DNA of 64,000 nucleotides from Silanimonas sp044377035 (GCF_044377035.1 NZ_JBILJW010000010.1:1-64000), one strand, 5' to 3'. Numbered from the stretch's first letter, positions 44,850 to 53,529 are shown. Notes: generated by a model not told the origin, from the letters alone. Translations and numbers: made by a program.

Positions 44850-46970
44850 TCAGAAACGGCCGTTGAACGAGAGCAGCACGCGCGTGTTGCGATTCAGCGC
44901 GCGCGATGCCGAGCCCGCGACCACGCCGTCCGCCCGGCTTCCGGCATAGAAGACGCGTTCCCGGCCGATGTCGTAACTGTTGGCGTTGTCGACTTCGAAC
45001 CGGAACTTCCCGCGTGCCACCGCATACTCCGCGAACAGACCCAGGGAGGGGGTTTCCCCGAAGCGCAGGGTCTGGTCATAGAAGTAGCGCGTTTGGCTCG
45101 ACGACCAGTCCACGTTCGCCCCCCAGGCGAAGGGCGAGTCGAGGACGTCATGGCGCAGCGCGAGTGCGTGCTGCTGTTCCGGTGCCCAGAACTGTCCGGG
45201 TTTCGGCTGCAGGCGCCGTTCCAGGCCGGTGACCGGGTCGGTGACGCGGCTGTGCTGGTACGTCCCGGCATACGTGAGCGTGACCTCCCCGGAATCGCCG
45301 AGCGGGAGCATTTTCTCCAGAGGCAGGCTCAGGTCCAGCGAAACCCCCCATTCGCGGCCGCGGCCGATGTTCCCCGGGCCGTCGACCACCGACACGATCG
45401 CGCCCGTGCCGTCGCGAATCGTGATCGGAACCAAGTCCTGCGTATCGTCGATGTGCGCCACCCATCCGCGGACTTGGCCACTGCCCCTGCCCAGCCACGC
45501 GCGACGCAGCGTTGCCGTCAAGGTCGAGGTCCGTTGCGGCACCAGGTCGGCATTCCCGGCATCGACCAGGGCGCCCAGGCCGAGATCGACGGACGTCGCG
45601 TAGTCGTTGAAATCAAGCTGCGCCGCCCGTCGTTCGAAGCGCAGGTCCAGGGTCGTGGCAGGGTCTAGCGTCCACGTCGACACGAGGCGGGGCTTCCAGA
45701 ACAGGAACCGTCGGCTGGCCGACGCGTCGCCACGGACGCGAAGCGTCGATCGCTCGGCGATCATCGCGGCCTCGATCTTCCATGTCGGACGAATCGACCA
45801 CACGTCGGAGATGAAAGGTTCAATTCGGAGTTCGCTGACATCGACGTTCGACGCGGGCAGCGGGGGAAGGCCCGCGATCGCGCTGGTGAAGCGGCCGCGA
45901 AGTTGGTTGCGGACCGCCTCGACGCCGAACTGGATCGAATGGCGGTCGCCGGCGGCGACGGTGTTGCCGATCCGCAGGATGGCTTCATCCTCGCGGTTGT
46001 CGTTGCGTGAGCTCTGCGACAGTGCGGAAAGGCCCGGTCCAGACCGCGAAAGATCGTTGCGGGACACGATGTCGTACCTGCTGTACAGCCCCACCAGCTT
46101 GGTGGTGATCGATCGCGTGGGGCTGAACTCAAGGTCCGCCCCCAGCTCGAAACCGTCGCGGTTCGTCGGCGATCCGCTTTCGAGCACTTCCCGACCCTGC
46201 AAGGCCCCTTGCGGGTTGAAGACGTCGCTGATCCGGACCGTCGTGTACGAATCACGATCGAGCTTTGCATTGACCCCCCAGCGCGCCGATCCCACGGCGC
46301 CGCGGACGGTGCCGGTCACGGCGGTTTGCCTGCTGTCGCTGTCGATGCCGATCCCCAGAATGCGATCGGCCCGGCGTGCGGCGTCGTAGTTCGTTTCGGC
46401 CCCGGACAGCTGGTACAGGTCGTTCCGGTAATCCAGGCCGAGCTCGAACTGCGTTCCTCTCCGCTCGAAGGACAGCGAAGACTGGCCGAACGGCCGGGCG
46501 ATGCCGTCCTCGTCGACGCCGAGGCCCAGCGTGTAGGTGCCGTTGGCCCCGGTGCTCGCACTCCGGACGACATTCACGATACGGCTTTGGCCTTGCGCTT
46601 CCTGGTTGACGCCGGCGCGCTCGACCAGCTCGATCCTCGTGACGCGATCCGCGGGGATACGGGCGAGGAGCGTGCGGATGTCGTCGGACTTGGTGGACGG
46701 CCTTTCGCCGTCAATCAGCACATTGCCGGCATTGATGCCGAAGCCGCGTTCCGTGCCGACTTCGGCGATCGTGAATCCTGGGACGCGTTCGACCATCTGC
46801 AGGGCGTTCACCGGCGCGGAGGACGCGAAGAAGTCCGGCGCGTAGATCTTTGTCCCTGCGTCTGCTTCTACGGCGTCCTCGGCCTGCGCGCGCGCTGGCG
46901 AGCTGATGGCAAGGGCAATCGAAAGTGCGAGTAGGTTGAGTGCGCGGTGGCGATCCGGTGACGCGGGCAT
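44850..46970 (-). CDS. TonB-dependent outer-membrane receptor
   Basis: 706-residue receptor. Signal peptide about 1-29 (ending SSPARAQA), a plug domain (about 40-140) with NALQMVERVPGF, NVLIDGERPS and a DRVTRIELVERAG segment typical of plug domains, then a beta-barrel ending in SFNGRF with the C-terminal Phe needed for outer-membrane insertion. The ligand is unknown; the plug resembles receptors for large or unknown substrates rather than a named siderophore family. The ATG at 46970 is preferred to an in-frame GTG at 47003. It lies 109 bp downstream of the histidine kinase gene on the same strand. Confidence 0.85.
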   Translation of the reverse strand: MPASPDRHRALNLLALSIALAISSPARAQAEDAVEADAGTKIYAPDFFASSAPVNALQMVERVPGFTIAEVGTERGFGINAGNVLIDGERPSTKSDDIRTLLARIPADRVTRIELVERAGVNQEAQGQSRIVNVVRSASTGANGTYTLGLGVDEDGIARPFGQSSLSFERRGTQFELGLDYRNDLYQLSGAETNYDAARRADRILGIGIDSDSRQTAVTGTVRGAVGSARWGVNAKLDRDSYTTVRISDVFNPQGALQGREVLESGSPTNRDGFELGADLEFSPTRSITTKLVGLYSRYDIVSRNDLSRSGPGLSALSQSSRNDNREDEAILRIGNTVAAGDRHSIQFGVEAVRNQLRGRFTSAIAGLPPLPASNVDVSELRIEPFISDVWSIRPTWKIEAAMIAERSTLRVRGDASASRRFLFWKPRLVSTWTLDPATTLDLRFERRAAQLDFNDYATSVDLGLGALVDAGNADLVPQRTSTLTATLRRAWLGRGSGQVRGWVAHIDDTQDLVPITIRDGTGAIVSVVDGPGNIGRGREWGVSLDLSLPLEKMLPLGDSGEVTLTYAGTYQHSRVTDPVTGLERRLQPKPGQFWAPEQQHALALRHDVLDSPFAWGANVDWSSSQTRYFYDQTLRFGETPSLGLFAEYAVARGKFRFEVDNANSYDIGRERVFYAGSRADGVVAGSASRALNRNTRVLLSFNGRF

Positions 46971-47079
46971 GTCGACGTTCTCGTGCAAGGAGGATGCCCG
47001 CACGATGGCGTCGTGGAATTTCGGGAGAATGCGCGCTCGATTGCGGTACGGTTGTGCGCGACGCGCGTTGCCCTCTCGT

Positions 47080-48225
47080 TCAGTTGATCGACTTCGCGAT
47101 CGTCAGCGTCGCGCGGGCCCCGCCGCCGGCGGCATCGTCGAGTACGAGCGAGCCGTGGTGCGCCCGCCCGATCGCCTGAACAATGGCAAGGCCAAGGCCC
47201 GTGCGCTTGCTGCGCTCTCGGGTCGCGGAGTCGCCGGTGACGAACGGCTCCTTGAGCGCCTCGGGATCGCTGACCGGCCAGCCGCGACCGTCATCGACGA
47301 CGATGATCCGGCATTGATCGCCGACGTCTTCCACCGTGATGGTCACCCGGGTGGCGCCAGCGTGCTGGATCGCGTTCTCGACCAGGTTGGAGATCGCCCG
47401 TTCCAGACGGGCGGGATCGGCGTCGGCGATCACCCGCCCGCTGCTCTGTCGCGTCAGGTCCACGCGGTGTTCCTCCGCCATCGGCTCGAGGCAGTGGATC
47501 ACCGCATCGACGACGTCGTCGACCGACGTCGGGGCGCGCTCAAGCGAGAACCCGATGCCCTGGCTGTCGCAGAGCATGCTCAGGTCGCTGGCGAGGCGCT
47601 CGATCTGCGAAACCTGGCCGAGCAGGCTGTCGAAGAACACCCCATCGGCGACGAACACCTTGTCCTTCGCGCCCATCAATCGGGCGCGGATCACCGCCAA
47701 GGGCGTGCGCAGTTCGTGCGCGATGCCGTTCGACCGCAGGCGGAGGTCGCGATCCGCGGCGGCCAGTGATTCGGTCATGAGCGCGAAGTCGCCGATCAGG
47801 TCGCCGACCTCGCGCGGACCGGAACGCGGCGGCAGCAGCGCGGTGTCGCGCGATCCACCGGCGATCGCCCGGACGGCCCGCGACAGTCCGATGATCGGCG
47901 CGGCGATGCCACCCGCCAACTTGAACGCCAAGGCTCCGCCGATCAACGCGGTGGCGACGATCACGGTGGTCAGGGCCACGTGGTAATTGAGGTTCCAGCG
48001 CTCGATGCCATGCTGGCTCTCGAAGGAGCGGACGATGCCGGAGCAACTTCCGTAGGCCTCGGTGAGCTTGCGCAACGTCTCCTGCTCCTGCGCCGGCAGC
48101 GATGCCATGAAGAGGTAATCGCGCAGCCAGTACAGCACGTCGGGGACGAAGGCGGCGATCAGGGCCGCCGCCACGCTGATCGCGATCGCTAGGCAGGCGA
48201 TTTGCATCCGCAAGGAATTCATCAT
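47080..48225 (-). CDS. Sensor histidine kinase
   Basis: 381-residue membrane sensor. Two helices (about 8-28 and 84-104) bracket a short periplasmic domain of about 55 residues containing two cysteines one residue apart (SCSG). A HAMP-like linker follows, then the phosphoacceptor box GIAHELRTPLAVIR with H170, N box NLVENAIQHA, G1 VVDDGRGW and G2 RTGLGLAI. Its ATG overlaps the response regulator stop (ATGA). The signal is unknown; the receptor and cytochrome genes beside it are plausible targets. Confidence 0.92.
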   Translation of the reverse strand: MMNSLRMQIACLAIAISVAAALIAAFVPDVLYWLRDYLFMASLPAQEQETLRKLTEAYGSCSGIVRSFESQHGIERWNLNYHVALTTVIVATALIGGALAFKLAGGIAAPIIGLSRAVRAIAGGSRDTALLPPRSGPREVGDLIGDFALMTESLAAADRDLRLRSNGIAHELRTPLAVIRARLMGAKDKVFVADGVFFDSLLGQVSQIERLASDLSMLCDSQGIGFSLERAPTSVDDVVDAVIHCLEPMAEEHRVDLTRQSSGRVIADADPARLERAISNLVENAIQHAGATRVTITVEDVGDQCRIIVVDDGRGWPVSDPEALKEPFVTGDSATRERSKRTGLGLAIVQAIGRAHHGSLVLDDAAGGGARATLTIAKSIN

Positions 48226-48917
48226 TCGATGTCCAGCCTGTAGCCTTCACCGCGGATGGCGACGATCCTGACCGAGTCGACAATGGCGATCTTGGCGCGC
48301 AATCGACTGAGGTGGGCGTCGACGCCCCGGTCGGCCGCCACTTCGCTCAGCACGGCATCGCCCAATTCTGCCCGAGTGAACATCCGGCCCGGGCGACGTG
48401 CCATGGTCGTGAGGAGTCGGAACTCCGTCGGGGTCAGGTTGATCAGCTTGTCGTTGGCGAACGCACGCCGGCTTTCGACTTCGATGCGCAGCCCCCCGTG
48501 GACGATAGGCGGGGTCGATGCAAGTTGCTTGGCGCCCTCCTGCCGACGCAGCACGGCGGCGGCGCGTGCGACGACCTCGAGGGGATTGAAGGGCTTGACG
48601 ATGTAATCGTCCGCGCCGAGTCGAAATCCGGAAAGACGGTCGACGTCGTCGCCCAACGCGCTGATCAGGATGACGGGAATGTTGGCATCGTCCTCCCGCA
48701 CCGACACCAGTACCGAAAGGCCGTCCTTGTTGGGCATCCGGATGTCGAGGAGGATCACGTCCGGCCGCCACCGATGGACCTCTTCGCTGGCGATCCGGCC
48801 GTCCGGCGCGATCCTGACGAGGGCGCCCTCCCTCGCCAAGTAGGCGCGAAGAACGTCCGCCAAGGCGGGTTCGTCCTCGGCGATGAGAATCTTGCGGCCT
48901 TCCAGCAGGTTCTTCAC
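48222..48917 (-). CDS. OmpR-type response regulator
   Basis: 231-residue two-component regulator. Receiver domain with acidic pair EDE at 14-16, phosphoacceptor D58 (LLDIRMPNKD) and K near 107 (YIVKPFNP). Winged-helix DNA-binding domain about 135-230 (LTPTEFRLLTTMARRPGRMF ... IRGEGYRLD). First gene of the minus-strand operon with the kinase and the receptor. Start chosen as GTG 48917 with a weak GGAA site; an in-frame TTG at 48944 would add 9 residues. Confidence 0.9.
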   Translation of the reverse strand: MKNLLEGRKILIAEDEPALADVLRAYLAREGALVRIAPDGRIASEEVHRWRPDVILLDIRMPNKDGLSVLVSVREDDANIPVILISALGDDVDRLSGFRLGADDYIVKPFNPLEVVARAAAVLRRQEGAKQLASTPPIVHGGLRIEVESRRAFANDKLINLTPTEFRLLTTMARRPGRMFTRAELGDAVLSEVAADRGVDAHLSRLRAKIAIVDSVRIVAIRGEGYRLDIE

Positions 48918-49101
48918 GGACGTTCCGGACGACGTTGGGTGCAAGCTTTGCTCAGGGGGCCCCAGCGGTAAACGCCATGGGCGTGGTGATGCTATCGCCA
49001 GAGCCGACCAGCGTCTGCCAGAGTGGCAGAGCCGGGAGGGAAAACGGTGATGCTCGGCGCATCCACGCCAGAGGACGCCGCGTTGAACGAGAGTATGGCT
49101 T

Positions 49102-49668
49102 TCACTGAGTATCGCTGTCGCGCTTGATGCTGGCGTCCACGCCGCCGAACCACGCTATGCCGGAGTCTCCATAGATCGACGCACCGACGAGCAAGGTGTT
49201 CGTTTCGGGCGGCACCTTCAGCTCGATGCTGTGGCGACGAAAGCGCTTGTCGGCCGGCAGGTCAAGCTCGTATGAGTTCGCATACCCAATGCTCCTGCCT
49301 TCCTTGTCAAACGCGCGGGCCCACACCCCGACAGCGGCGGTGGCCGTGTCGCGTGCTAGCCAACCTTCAATGACCACCGTCGCGTCCTTGACCCTATCGC
49401 CATCCAATCTCTGGACGATGCCGGCATAGGGTGCGCCCTTTTCGAACGTGACACGGAGTGAGTTCAAGCCATCCCGTGTCACGGTGGGGTCGGATGCGAC
49501 CTCGACGGCCGTTCCGTCCAGACGCCATCCACGCGGTGCGCCTGAATCATCGATCGCTTGCAGCGTTGGATTCGCGACGAGGGATGTCGAGGCCGTTTGC
49601 GCCGCCACGAGAATGGAGGGGGGCGCGCCGAGCGTTGCGACCATCATGAGAACGAGCATGCGCAGCAA
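49102..49668 (-). CDS. Secreted jelly-roll (carbohydrate-binding-module-like) protein
   Basis: 188-residue exported protein of unknown function. Signal peptide about 1-26 (LVLMMVATLGAPPSILVAAQ). The mature part starts with NPTLQAIDDSGAPRGW and continues with LNSLRVTFEKG, GWLARD and WFGGVDASI, a pattern seen in CBM4/9-like beta-sandwich domains attached to many secreted proteins; here the domain stands alone. The start is probably TTG 49668, because AGGAG sits 7 nt before it; the ATG at 49659 has no site. The right copy of the 30-bp repeat lies 123 nt upstream. Confidence 0.68.
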   Translation of the reverse strand: MLRMLVLMMVATLGAPPSILVAAQTASTSLVANPTLQAIDDSGAPRGWRLDGTAVEVASDPTVTRDGLNSLRVTFEKGAPYAGIVQRLDGDRVKDATVVIEGWLARDTATAAVGVWARAFDKEGRSIGYANSYELDLPADKRFRRHSIELKVPPETNTLLVGASIYGDSGIAWFGGVDASIKRDSDTQ

Positions 49669-49790
49669 GGTGGATCTCCTGGTGAGGTCCGGCGTGAAGA
49701 GCGAGTGCAGGCCGCGACGTCTGGGCCGGAGTCGGGGCGAGCGGCCGCGGTGGCCATCCGGGGTGGAGCTTGCTTGCGAAGCGTCCCGTG

Positions 49791-49820
49791 AGGATTGAGG
49801 CGGTGTTGCGATTCGATTGC
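49791..49820 (-). repeat. Right copy of the 30-bp imperfect inverted repeat
   Basis: Minus-strand copy of the element at 43444-43473, with the 17-mer exact at 49804-49820. Relative to the gene downstream of it (the secreted protein, minus strand) it has the same orientation and about the same distance (123 nt) as the left copy has to cytochrome c'. Confidence 0.6.
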
Positions 49821-49877
49821 GGGGCGCGCGGAGCGGACACGACGATGGCGTGCCAAGTCCCCAGCTCGGCGTGAGGG

Positions 49878-49883
49878 TAGACT
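49878..49883 (+). promoter_or_regulatory. -10-like element of ribBA
   Basis: TAGACT in GGGTAGACTTACG, 90 nt before the ATG. No consensus -35. Confidence 0.35.
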
Positions 49884-49972
49884 TACGCCCCCGACCCGCG
49901 GCGTCTTCCCGGGTATCCCCAGAGAACGGCGTTCGCTCGCCTGACTTTTCGACAGAGGCGAAGAGGTCCACG

Positions 49973-51094
49973 ATGGCTGGTGTTGGTTCTTCCGCGGCGC
50001 CGAGTCGCTTCGCGACGATCCCCGAGATTCTCGAGGACATCCGCGCCGGGAAGATGGTGGTCATCGTCGACGACGAAGACCGCGAGAACGAAGGCGACAT
50101 CATCATGGCCGCCGAATTGGTTCGGCCTTCCGACATCAACTTCATGGTCACGCATGCGCGCGGCCTGGTCTGCCTTTCGCTGACGCGCGAGCGCTGCCGC
50201 CAGCTGGGCCTCGGCCCGATGGTGGTCAGCAACACCTCGCCGCACCACACCAACTTCACGGTGAGCATCGAGGCCGCCGAGGGCGTCACCACCGGCATCA
50301 GCGCCTACGACCGCGCGCACACCATCCGCACCGCGGTGCGCCCCGACGCCGCGCCCGAAGACCTCTCGCAGCCGGGTCACATCTTCCCGCTGATGGCCCA
50401 GCCCGGCGGCGTGCTGACGCGCACCGGCCACACCGAGGCCGCCAGCGACCTCGCCCTGCTCGCCGGGCTCGAGCCCGCCGGCGTGCTGGTCGAGATCCTC
50501 AATCCCGACGGCTCGATGGCGCGCCGACCGGAGCTCGAAGTGTTCGCTCGCGAGCACGGCTTGAAGATCGGCTCGATCGAGGACCTGATCCGCCACCGGC
50601 TGGCGACGGAACACACGGTGGAGCGCGTCGACGAGCGCGCCATCGAGACGGTGCACGGCTCGTTCCGCCTGATCACCTATCGCGACCGACTCAGCCGCGA
50701 ACTGCATTTCGCCCTGGTCCGTGGCACGCCCTCGGGCGAGCGCCCGGCGCTGGTGCGCGTGCACGTGAAGAACCCGCTGGCCGACGTGCTGCGCTGGCGT
50801 CGCCCGGATTTCGGCGGCTCGGCCGACGAGGCCATGGCGCGCATCGCCGCGGAAGGCGAGGGCGTGCTGGTGGTGCTGGCCGACGCGGTCGCGCCGGACG
50901 CCCTGCTGGCGCGCATCACCGAGCAACCCGAGGCCGGCACCGGCAAGGTGCAGGAATGGCGGCGCAACGGCGCGGGCTCGCAGATTCTTGCCGACCTCGG
51001 TCTCAAGCACCTGCGCGTGCTCGGCACGCCGCGCAAGCAGATCGGCCTCGGCGGCTACGGTCTCGACGTGGTCGAGTACCTGCCGCTGCGCTGA
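49973..51094 (+). CDS. ribB: 3,4-dihydroxy-2-butanone 4-phosphate synthase with degenerate GTP cyclohydrolase II domain
   Basis: 373-residue protein. The N-terminal DHBP synthase domain (about 12-210) is intact: DDEDRENEGD, HARGLVCLSL, GHIFPLMA and RTGHTEAASD. The C-terminal domain (about 215-373) is RibA-like in layout (HGSFRLITYRDRLSRELHFAL; ILADLGLKHLRVL) but has none of the zinc-binding cysteines of GTP cyclohydrolase II, so only the DHBP synthase reaction is expected and a separate ribA must lie elsewhere. AGAGG lies 6 nt before the ATG. Its stop is next to that of the convergent DUF389 gene. Confidence 0.93.
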   Translation: MAGVGSSAAPSRFATIPEILEDIRAGKMVVIVDDEDRENEGDIIMAAELVRPSDINFMVTHARGLVCLSLTRERCRQLGLGPMVVSNTSPHHTNFTVSIEAAEGVTTGISAYDRAHTIRTAVRPDAAPEDLSQPGHIFPLMAQPGGVLTRTGHTEAASDLALLAGLEPAGVLVEILNPDGSMARRPELEVFAREHGLKIGSIEDLIRHRLATEHTVERVDERAIETVHGSFRLITYRDRLSRELHFALVRGTPSGERPALVRVHVKNPLADVLRWRRPDFGGSADEAMARIAAEGEGVLVVLADAVAPDALLARITEQPEAGTGKVQEWRRNGAGSQILADLGLKHLRVLGTPRKQIGLGGYGLDVVEYLPLR

Positions 51095-52444
51095 TCAGGG
51101 CTCGCCGTTGCCGGGGGGCGTGACGACCAACTGCACGTCCACCCCCGGCGCCCGGCTGGCCCAGCCGGCCTGCAGTCGAGCCGAAGCGTCGGCATCCAGC
51201 GCGACGTCGGCGACCACGCGCACCACCAGCACCGGGGCCGCCGCCGCGTCGCCCTTCTGGCCGATCCCGGCGCTGACCGACACCGACTCGGCCTCGGGGA
51301 ACTGCGCCCGAACCTCGGCCAGCAACTCGCGTTCGAGGCGTTCGCGGGCCCGCAGGGGTTCCAGCTCCGCTTCGAGCACGACGAGACGCTGTTGCGCCTC
51401 GTCGAGCTGGCCATCGCGGCTCGCGGTCTGCTGGGACCGGAGGAAATCCTCGATCGGCTTCATGTCCGTCGCATGCGCGCCCGCGTCGCGGACATCGACA
51501 TGAACCGACGACAGGCCCTGCGCGCGGAGCTTTCGTTCGATCTCCTTGCGCAGGGCGTCGGGCGGGAGGTCGCCGGTGATCGCGAGGCGCAGCGTCTTCG
51601 CCTTCCCATCGACCTGGGTCGCCAACAGCACCACGCGGGGGTCGTCCCGGTAATCGGCGAGCACCTGCCTCGCGGCCGCTTCGAAGCGTTCGGCGAGCAC
51701 CAGCCGATAGGCCAGCACGCCGCTCGGCACCGCCATCAGCGTCGCAACGGCCATGATGATCCAGCGGTGCCGGCGCGCCGTGCGCGCGTCGACGTCCACG
51801 CGTTGGGGCAGGCCGGCGATCTTCACGAACACCAACGTCGACAGCGCGATGAACACGCCGTTGATGGCGAACAGGTAGAAGGCGCCCGTCGCGTACTCCC
51901 AGTTGCCGTTGGCGATGCCGTAGCCCGCGGTGCACAAGGGCGGCATCAGTGCGGTGGCGATGGCCACGCCGGGCACCACGTTGGGCACCGACTTTCGGGT
52001 GTTGGCGACCATGCCCGCCGCACCGCCGAAGAACGCGATGAGCACGTCCCAGAGCGTCGGCGAGGTGCGCGCGAGAAGTTCCGAGCGGGCCTCGGAAAGC
52101 GGCGAGACGGAGAAGTACAGGATGGCCGTCACCAGGCTGATGCCGGCCATCAATCCGAGGTTGGCCGCCGCGCGGCGGATCAGCGGGAAATCGTTGATGG
52201 CCGCGCCGTAGCCGATGCCGACGATCGGGCCCATCAAGGGCGAGATCAGCATCGCGCCGATGATCACGGCGGTGGAGTTCACGTTCAGGCCGATCGACGC
52301 GACCATGATCGCGAAGATCAGCACCCAGAGGTTGGCGCCCACCGCGTTCACGCCCTGGCGGATCTGCGCGTCGATGACCGCGGGGTCCTCCTGGTCGTAA
52401 CGGAGGTCGAACCGGCGGAGCAGGGGCGACAGACGAACGGCCAT
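51095..52444 (-). CDS. DUF389 membrane protein
   Basis: 449-residue polytopic protein of the DUF389 family (uncharacterised hydrophobic domain, also in cyanobacterial and actinobacterial proteins). About six helices between residues 35 and 250, with the conserved INVNSTAVIIGAMLISPLMGP-type helix present here as NSTAVIIGAMLISPLMGP and ALMPPLCTAGYGIA. The C-terminal soluble half (about 250-449) has coiled-coil potential near 350-400 (DEAQQRLVVLEAELEPLRAR). Function unknown. Start at ATG 52444 with GGAG 6 nt upstream. It interrupts the rib cluster on the opposite strand, divergent from ribH. Confidence 0.85.
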   Translation of the reverse strand: MAVRLSPLLRRFDLRYDQEDPAVIDAQIRQGVNAVGANLWVLIFAIMVASIGLNVNSTAVIIGAMLISPLMGPIVGIGYGAAINDFPLIRRAAANLGLMAGISLVTAILYFSVSPLSEARSELLARTSPTLWDVLIAFFGGAAGMVANTRKSVPNVVPGVAIATALMPPLCTAGYGIANGNWEYATGAFYLFAINGVFIALSTLVFVKIAGLPQRVDVDARTARRHRWIIMAVATLMAVPSGVLAYRLVLAERFEAAARQVLADYRDDPRVVLLATQVDGKAKTLRLAITGDLPPDALRKEIERKLRAQGLSSVHVDVRDAGAHATDMKPIEDFLRSQQTASRDGQLDEAQQRLVVLEAELEPLRARERLERELLAEVRAQFPEAESVSVSAGIGQKGDAAAAPVLVVRVVADVALDADASARLQAGWASRAPGVDVQLVVTPPGNGEP

Positions 52445-52535
52445 GAACGGCTCCAGGGAGGGCGGCGCGCCATCCTCGACGGCTCCGTCGCCCGCGGCAA
52501 GCCCGGTCGGCGGCGTCCGTGAGCTCCGCAGGGCG

Positions 52536-52541
52536 TAAACT
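52536..52541 (+). promoter_or_regulatory. -10-like element of ribH-nusB
   Basis: TAAACT in GCGTAAACTGTGC, 28 nt before the ribH ATG. It explains how ribH is expressed although the minus-strand DUF389 gene separates it from ribBA. Confidence 0.4.
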
Positions 52542-52568
52542 GTGCGGCCATCTCCTTCCGTCCCGCCC

Positions 52569-53048
52569 ATGCCCCGTTTCGAAGGCGACCTCCGGCCGCA
52601 CCCGTCCGGCCGCTACGCCATCGTCGCCAGCCGCTGGAACCCGAAGATCACCGACGTACTGGTCGATGGCGCCCGCAAGGCGCTGGTCGACAACGGCGTC
52701 GAGGCCGAGCGCATCGACGTCGTCCGCGTGCCCGGTGCCTGGGAGATTCCGCTGGCCGCCGCGGCGATCGCCGAGGCCGGTGGCTGTGCGGCCATCGTCG
52801 CGCTGGGCTGCGTGGTCCGCGGCGACACCCGCCACTACGAGCAGGTGGCCGACGGCTGTTCCAACGCGCTGATGCGCGTGCAGCTCGATTTCCGCCTGCC
52901 GGTGGCCAACGGCGTGCTGGCGGTCGAGGCTTATGCTGATGCCGAAGCGCGCGCCGGCGGCGCGATGGGCAACAAGGGCGAGGAGGCCGCGCTGGCCGCC
53001 CTCGAGATGAGTGACCTCCTGAAACACTGGCAGAAGACCACCGCATGA
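52569..53048 (+). CDS. ribH: 6,7-dimethyl-8-ribityllumazine synthase
   Basis: 159-residue lumazine synthase, penultimate step of riboflavin synthesis. IVASRWN near residue 20 binds the pyrimidine substrate, VPGAWEIPLA and CVVRGDTRHYE with the proton-transfer H89 form the active site. The ATG at 52569 is chosen; an in-frame start 27 nt earlier adds a non-conserved stretch. Overlaps nusB by ATGA. Confidence 0.96.
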   Translation: MPRFEGDLRPHPSGRYAIVASRWNPKITDVLVDGARKALVDNGVEAERIDVVRVPGAWEIPLAAAAIAEAGGCAAIVALGCVVRGDTRHYEQVADGCSNALMRVQLDFRLPVANGVLAVEAYADAEARAGGAMGNKGEEAALAALEMSDLLKHWQKTTA

Positions 53049-53503
53049 AGCCGATCCGCACCGATGGCATCGATCCCGCCGCGCGTTCGCGCGCGCGCCG
53101 CCGCGCCCTGCAGGCCCTCTACGCCTGGCAGGTCTCCGGCACGTCGATCCCGCAGGTCATCAACCAGTTCCAGCACGAGCAGGACATGGAAGTGGCCGAC
53201 CAGGAGTACTTCGAGGCGCTGGTGAAGGGCGTGGCCGATCACCGCGCAGGCCTCGACGAGCGCCTCGCCGTCTACCTCGATCGTGGCATCGAGCAGGTCG
53301 ACCCGATCGAGCGCGCCGTGCTGCGCATCGCCGCCTTCGAGCTCCTACACCGCGTCGACGTGCCGTACCGCGTGGTCCTCAATGAAGCCATCGAGACCGC
53401 CAAGCGCTTCGGCGCCGACCATGGGCACACCTACGTGAACGGCGTGCTCGACCGCGCCGCGGCCGAGTGGCGTCCCGGCGAGGCGGCCCAGGGCCGTCGC
53501 TGA
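53045..53503 (+). CDS. nusB: Transcription antitermination factor NusB
   Basis: 152-residue all-helical RNA-binding protein that with NusE loads onto boxA of rRNA operons. Diagnostic ARSRARRRALQALYAWQ at the N-terminus, LRIAAFELLHRVDVPYRVVL in the middle and FGADHGHTYVNGVLD near the end. Coupled to ribH by a 4-bp overlap, the usual order. Confidence 0.96.
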   Translation: MKPIRTDGIDPAARSRARRRALQALYAWQVSGTSIPQVINQFQHEQDMEVADQEYFEALVKGVADHRAGLDERLAVYLDRGIEQVDPIERAVLRIAAFELLHRVDVPYRVVLNEAIETAKRFGADHGHTYVNGVLDRAAAEWRPGEAAQGRR

Positions 53504-53529
53504 GGCACGCGGCTTGCACCGCGCCGGGC

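Larger units (their letters stand above)
49669..49972. other. 304-bp intergenic region between the accessory block and ribBA
   Basis: Holds the right copy of the 30-bp inverted repeat (49791-49820) and a TAGACT -10-like element for ribBA (49878-49883). I see no FMN riboswitch core and no small gene. The first half, reading toward the secreted-protein gene, would be its leader and promoter. Confidence 0.6.

Noticed and set aside
44884..44897. A further copy of the TGTTGCGATTC element
   Set aside because: The match (GTGTTGCGATTCAG) lies inside the receptor coding sequence and breaks off after about 11 bases, consistent with chance in codons.
49830..49972. Possible FMN riboswitch before ribBA
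   Set aside because: None of the conserved RFN blocks is present; only a weak 6-bp hairpin near 49936-49960 is seen.
49669..50298. N-terminal extension of the secreted beta-sandwich gene through ribBA on the minus strand
   Set aside because: The signal peptide and a good AGGAG site define a start at 49668; the longer frame only reads antisense of ribBA and the intergenic region.
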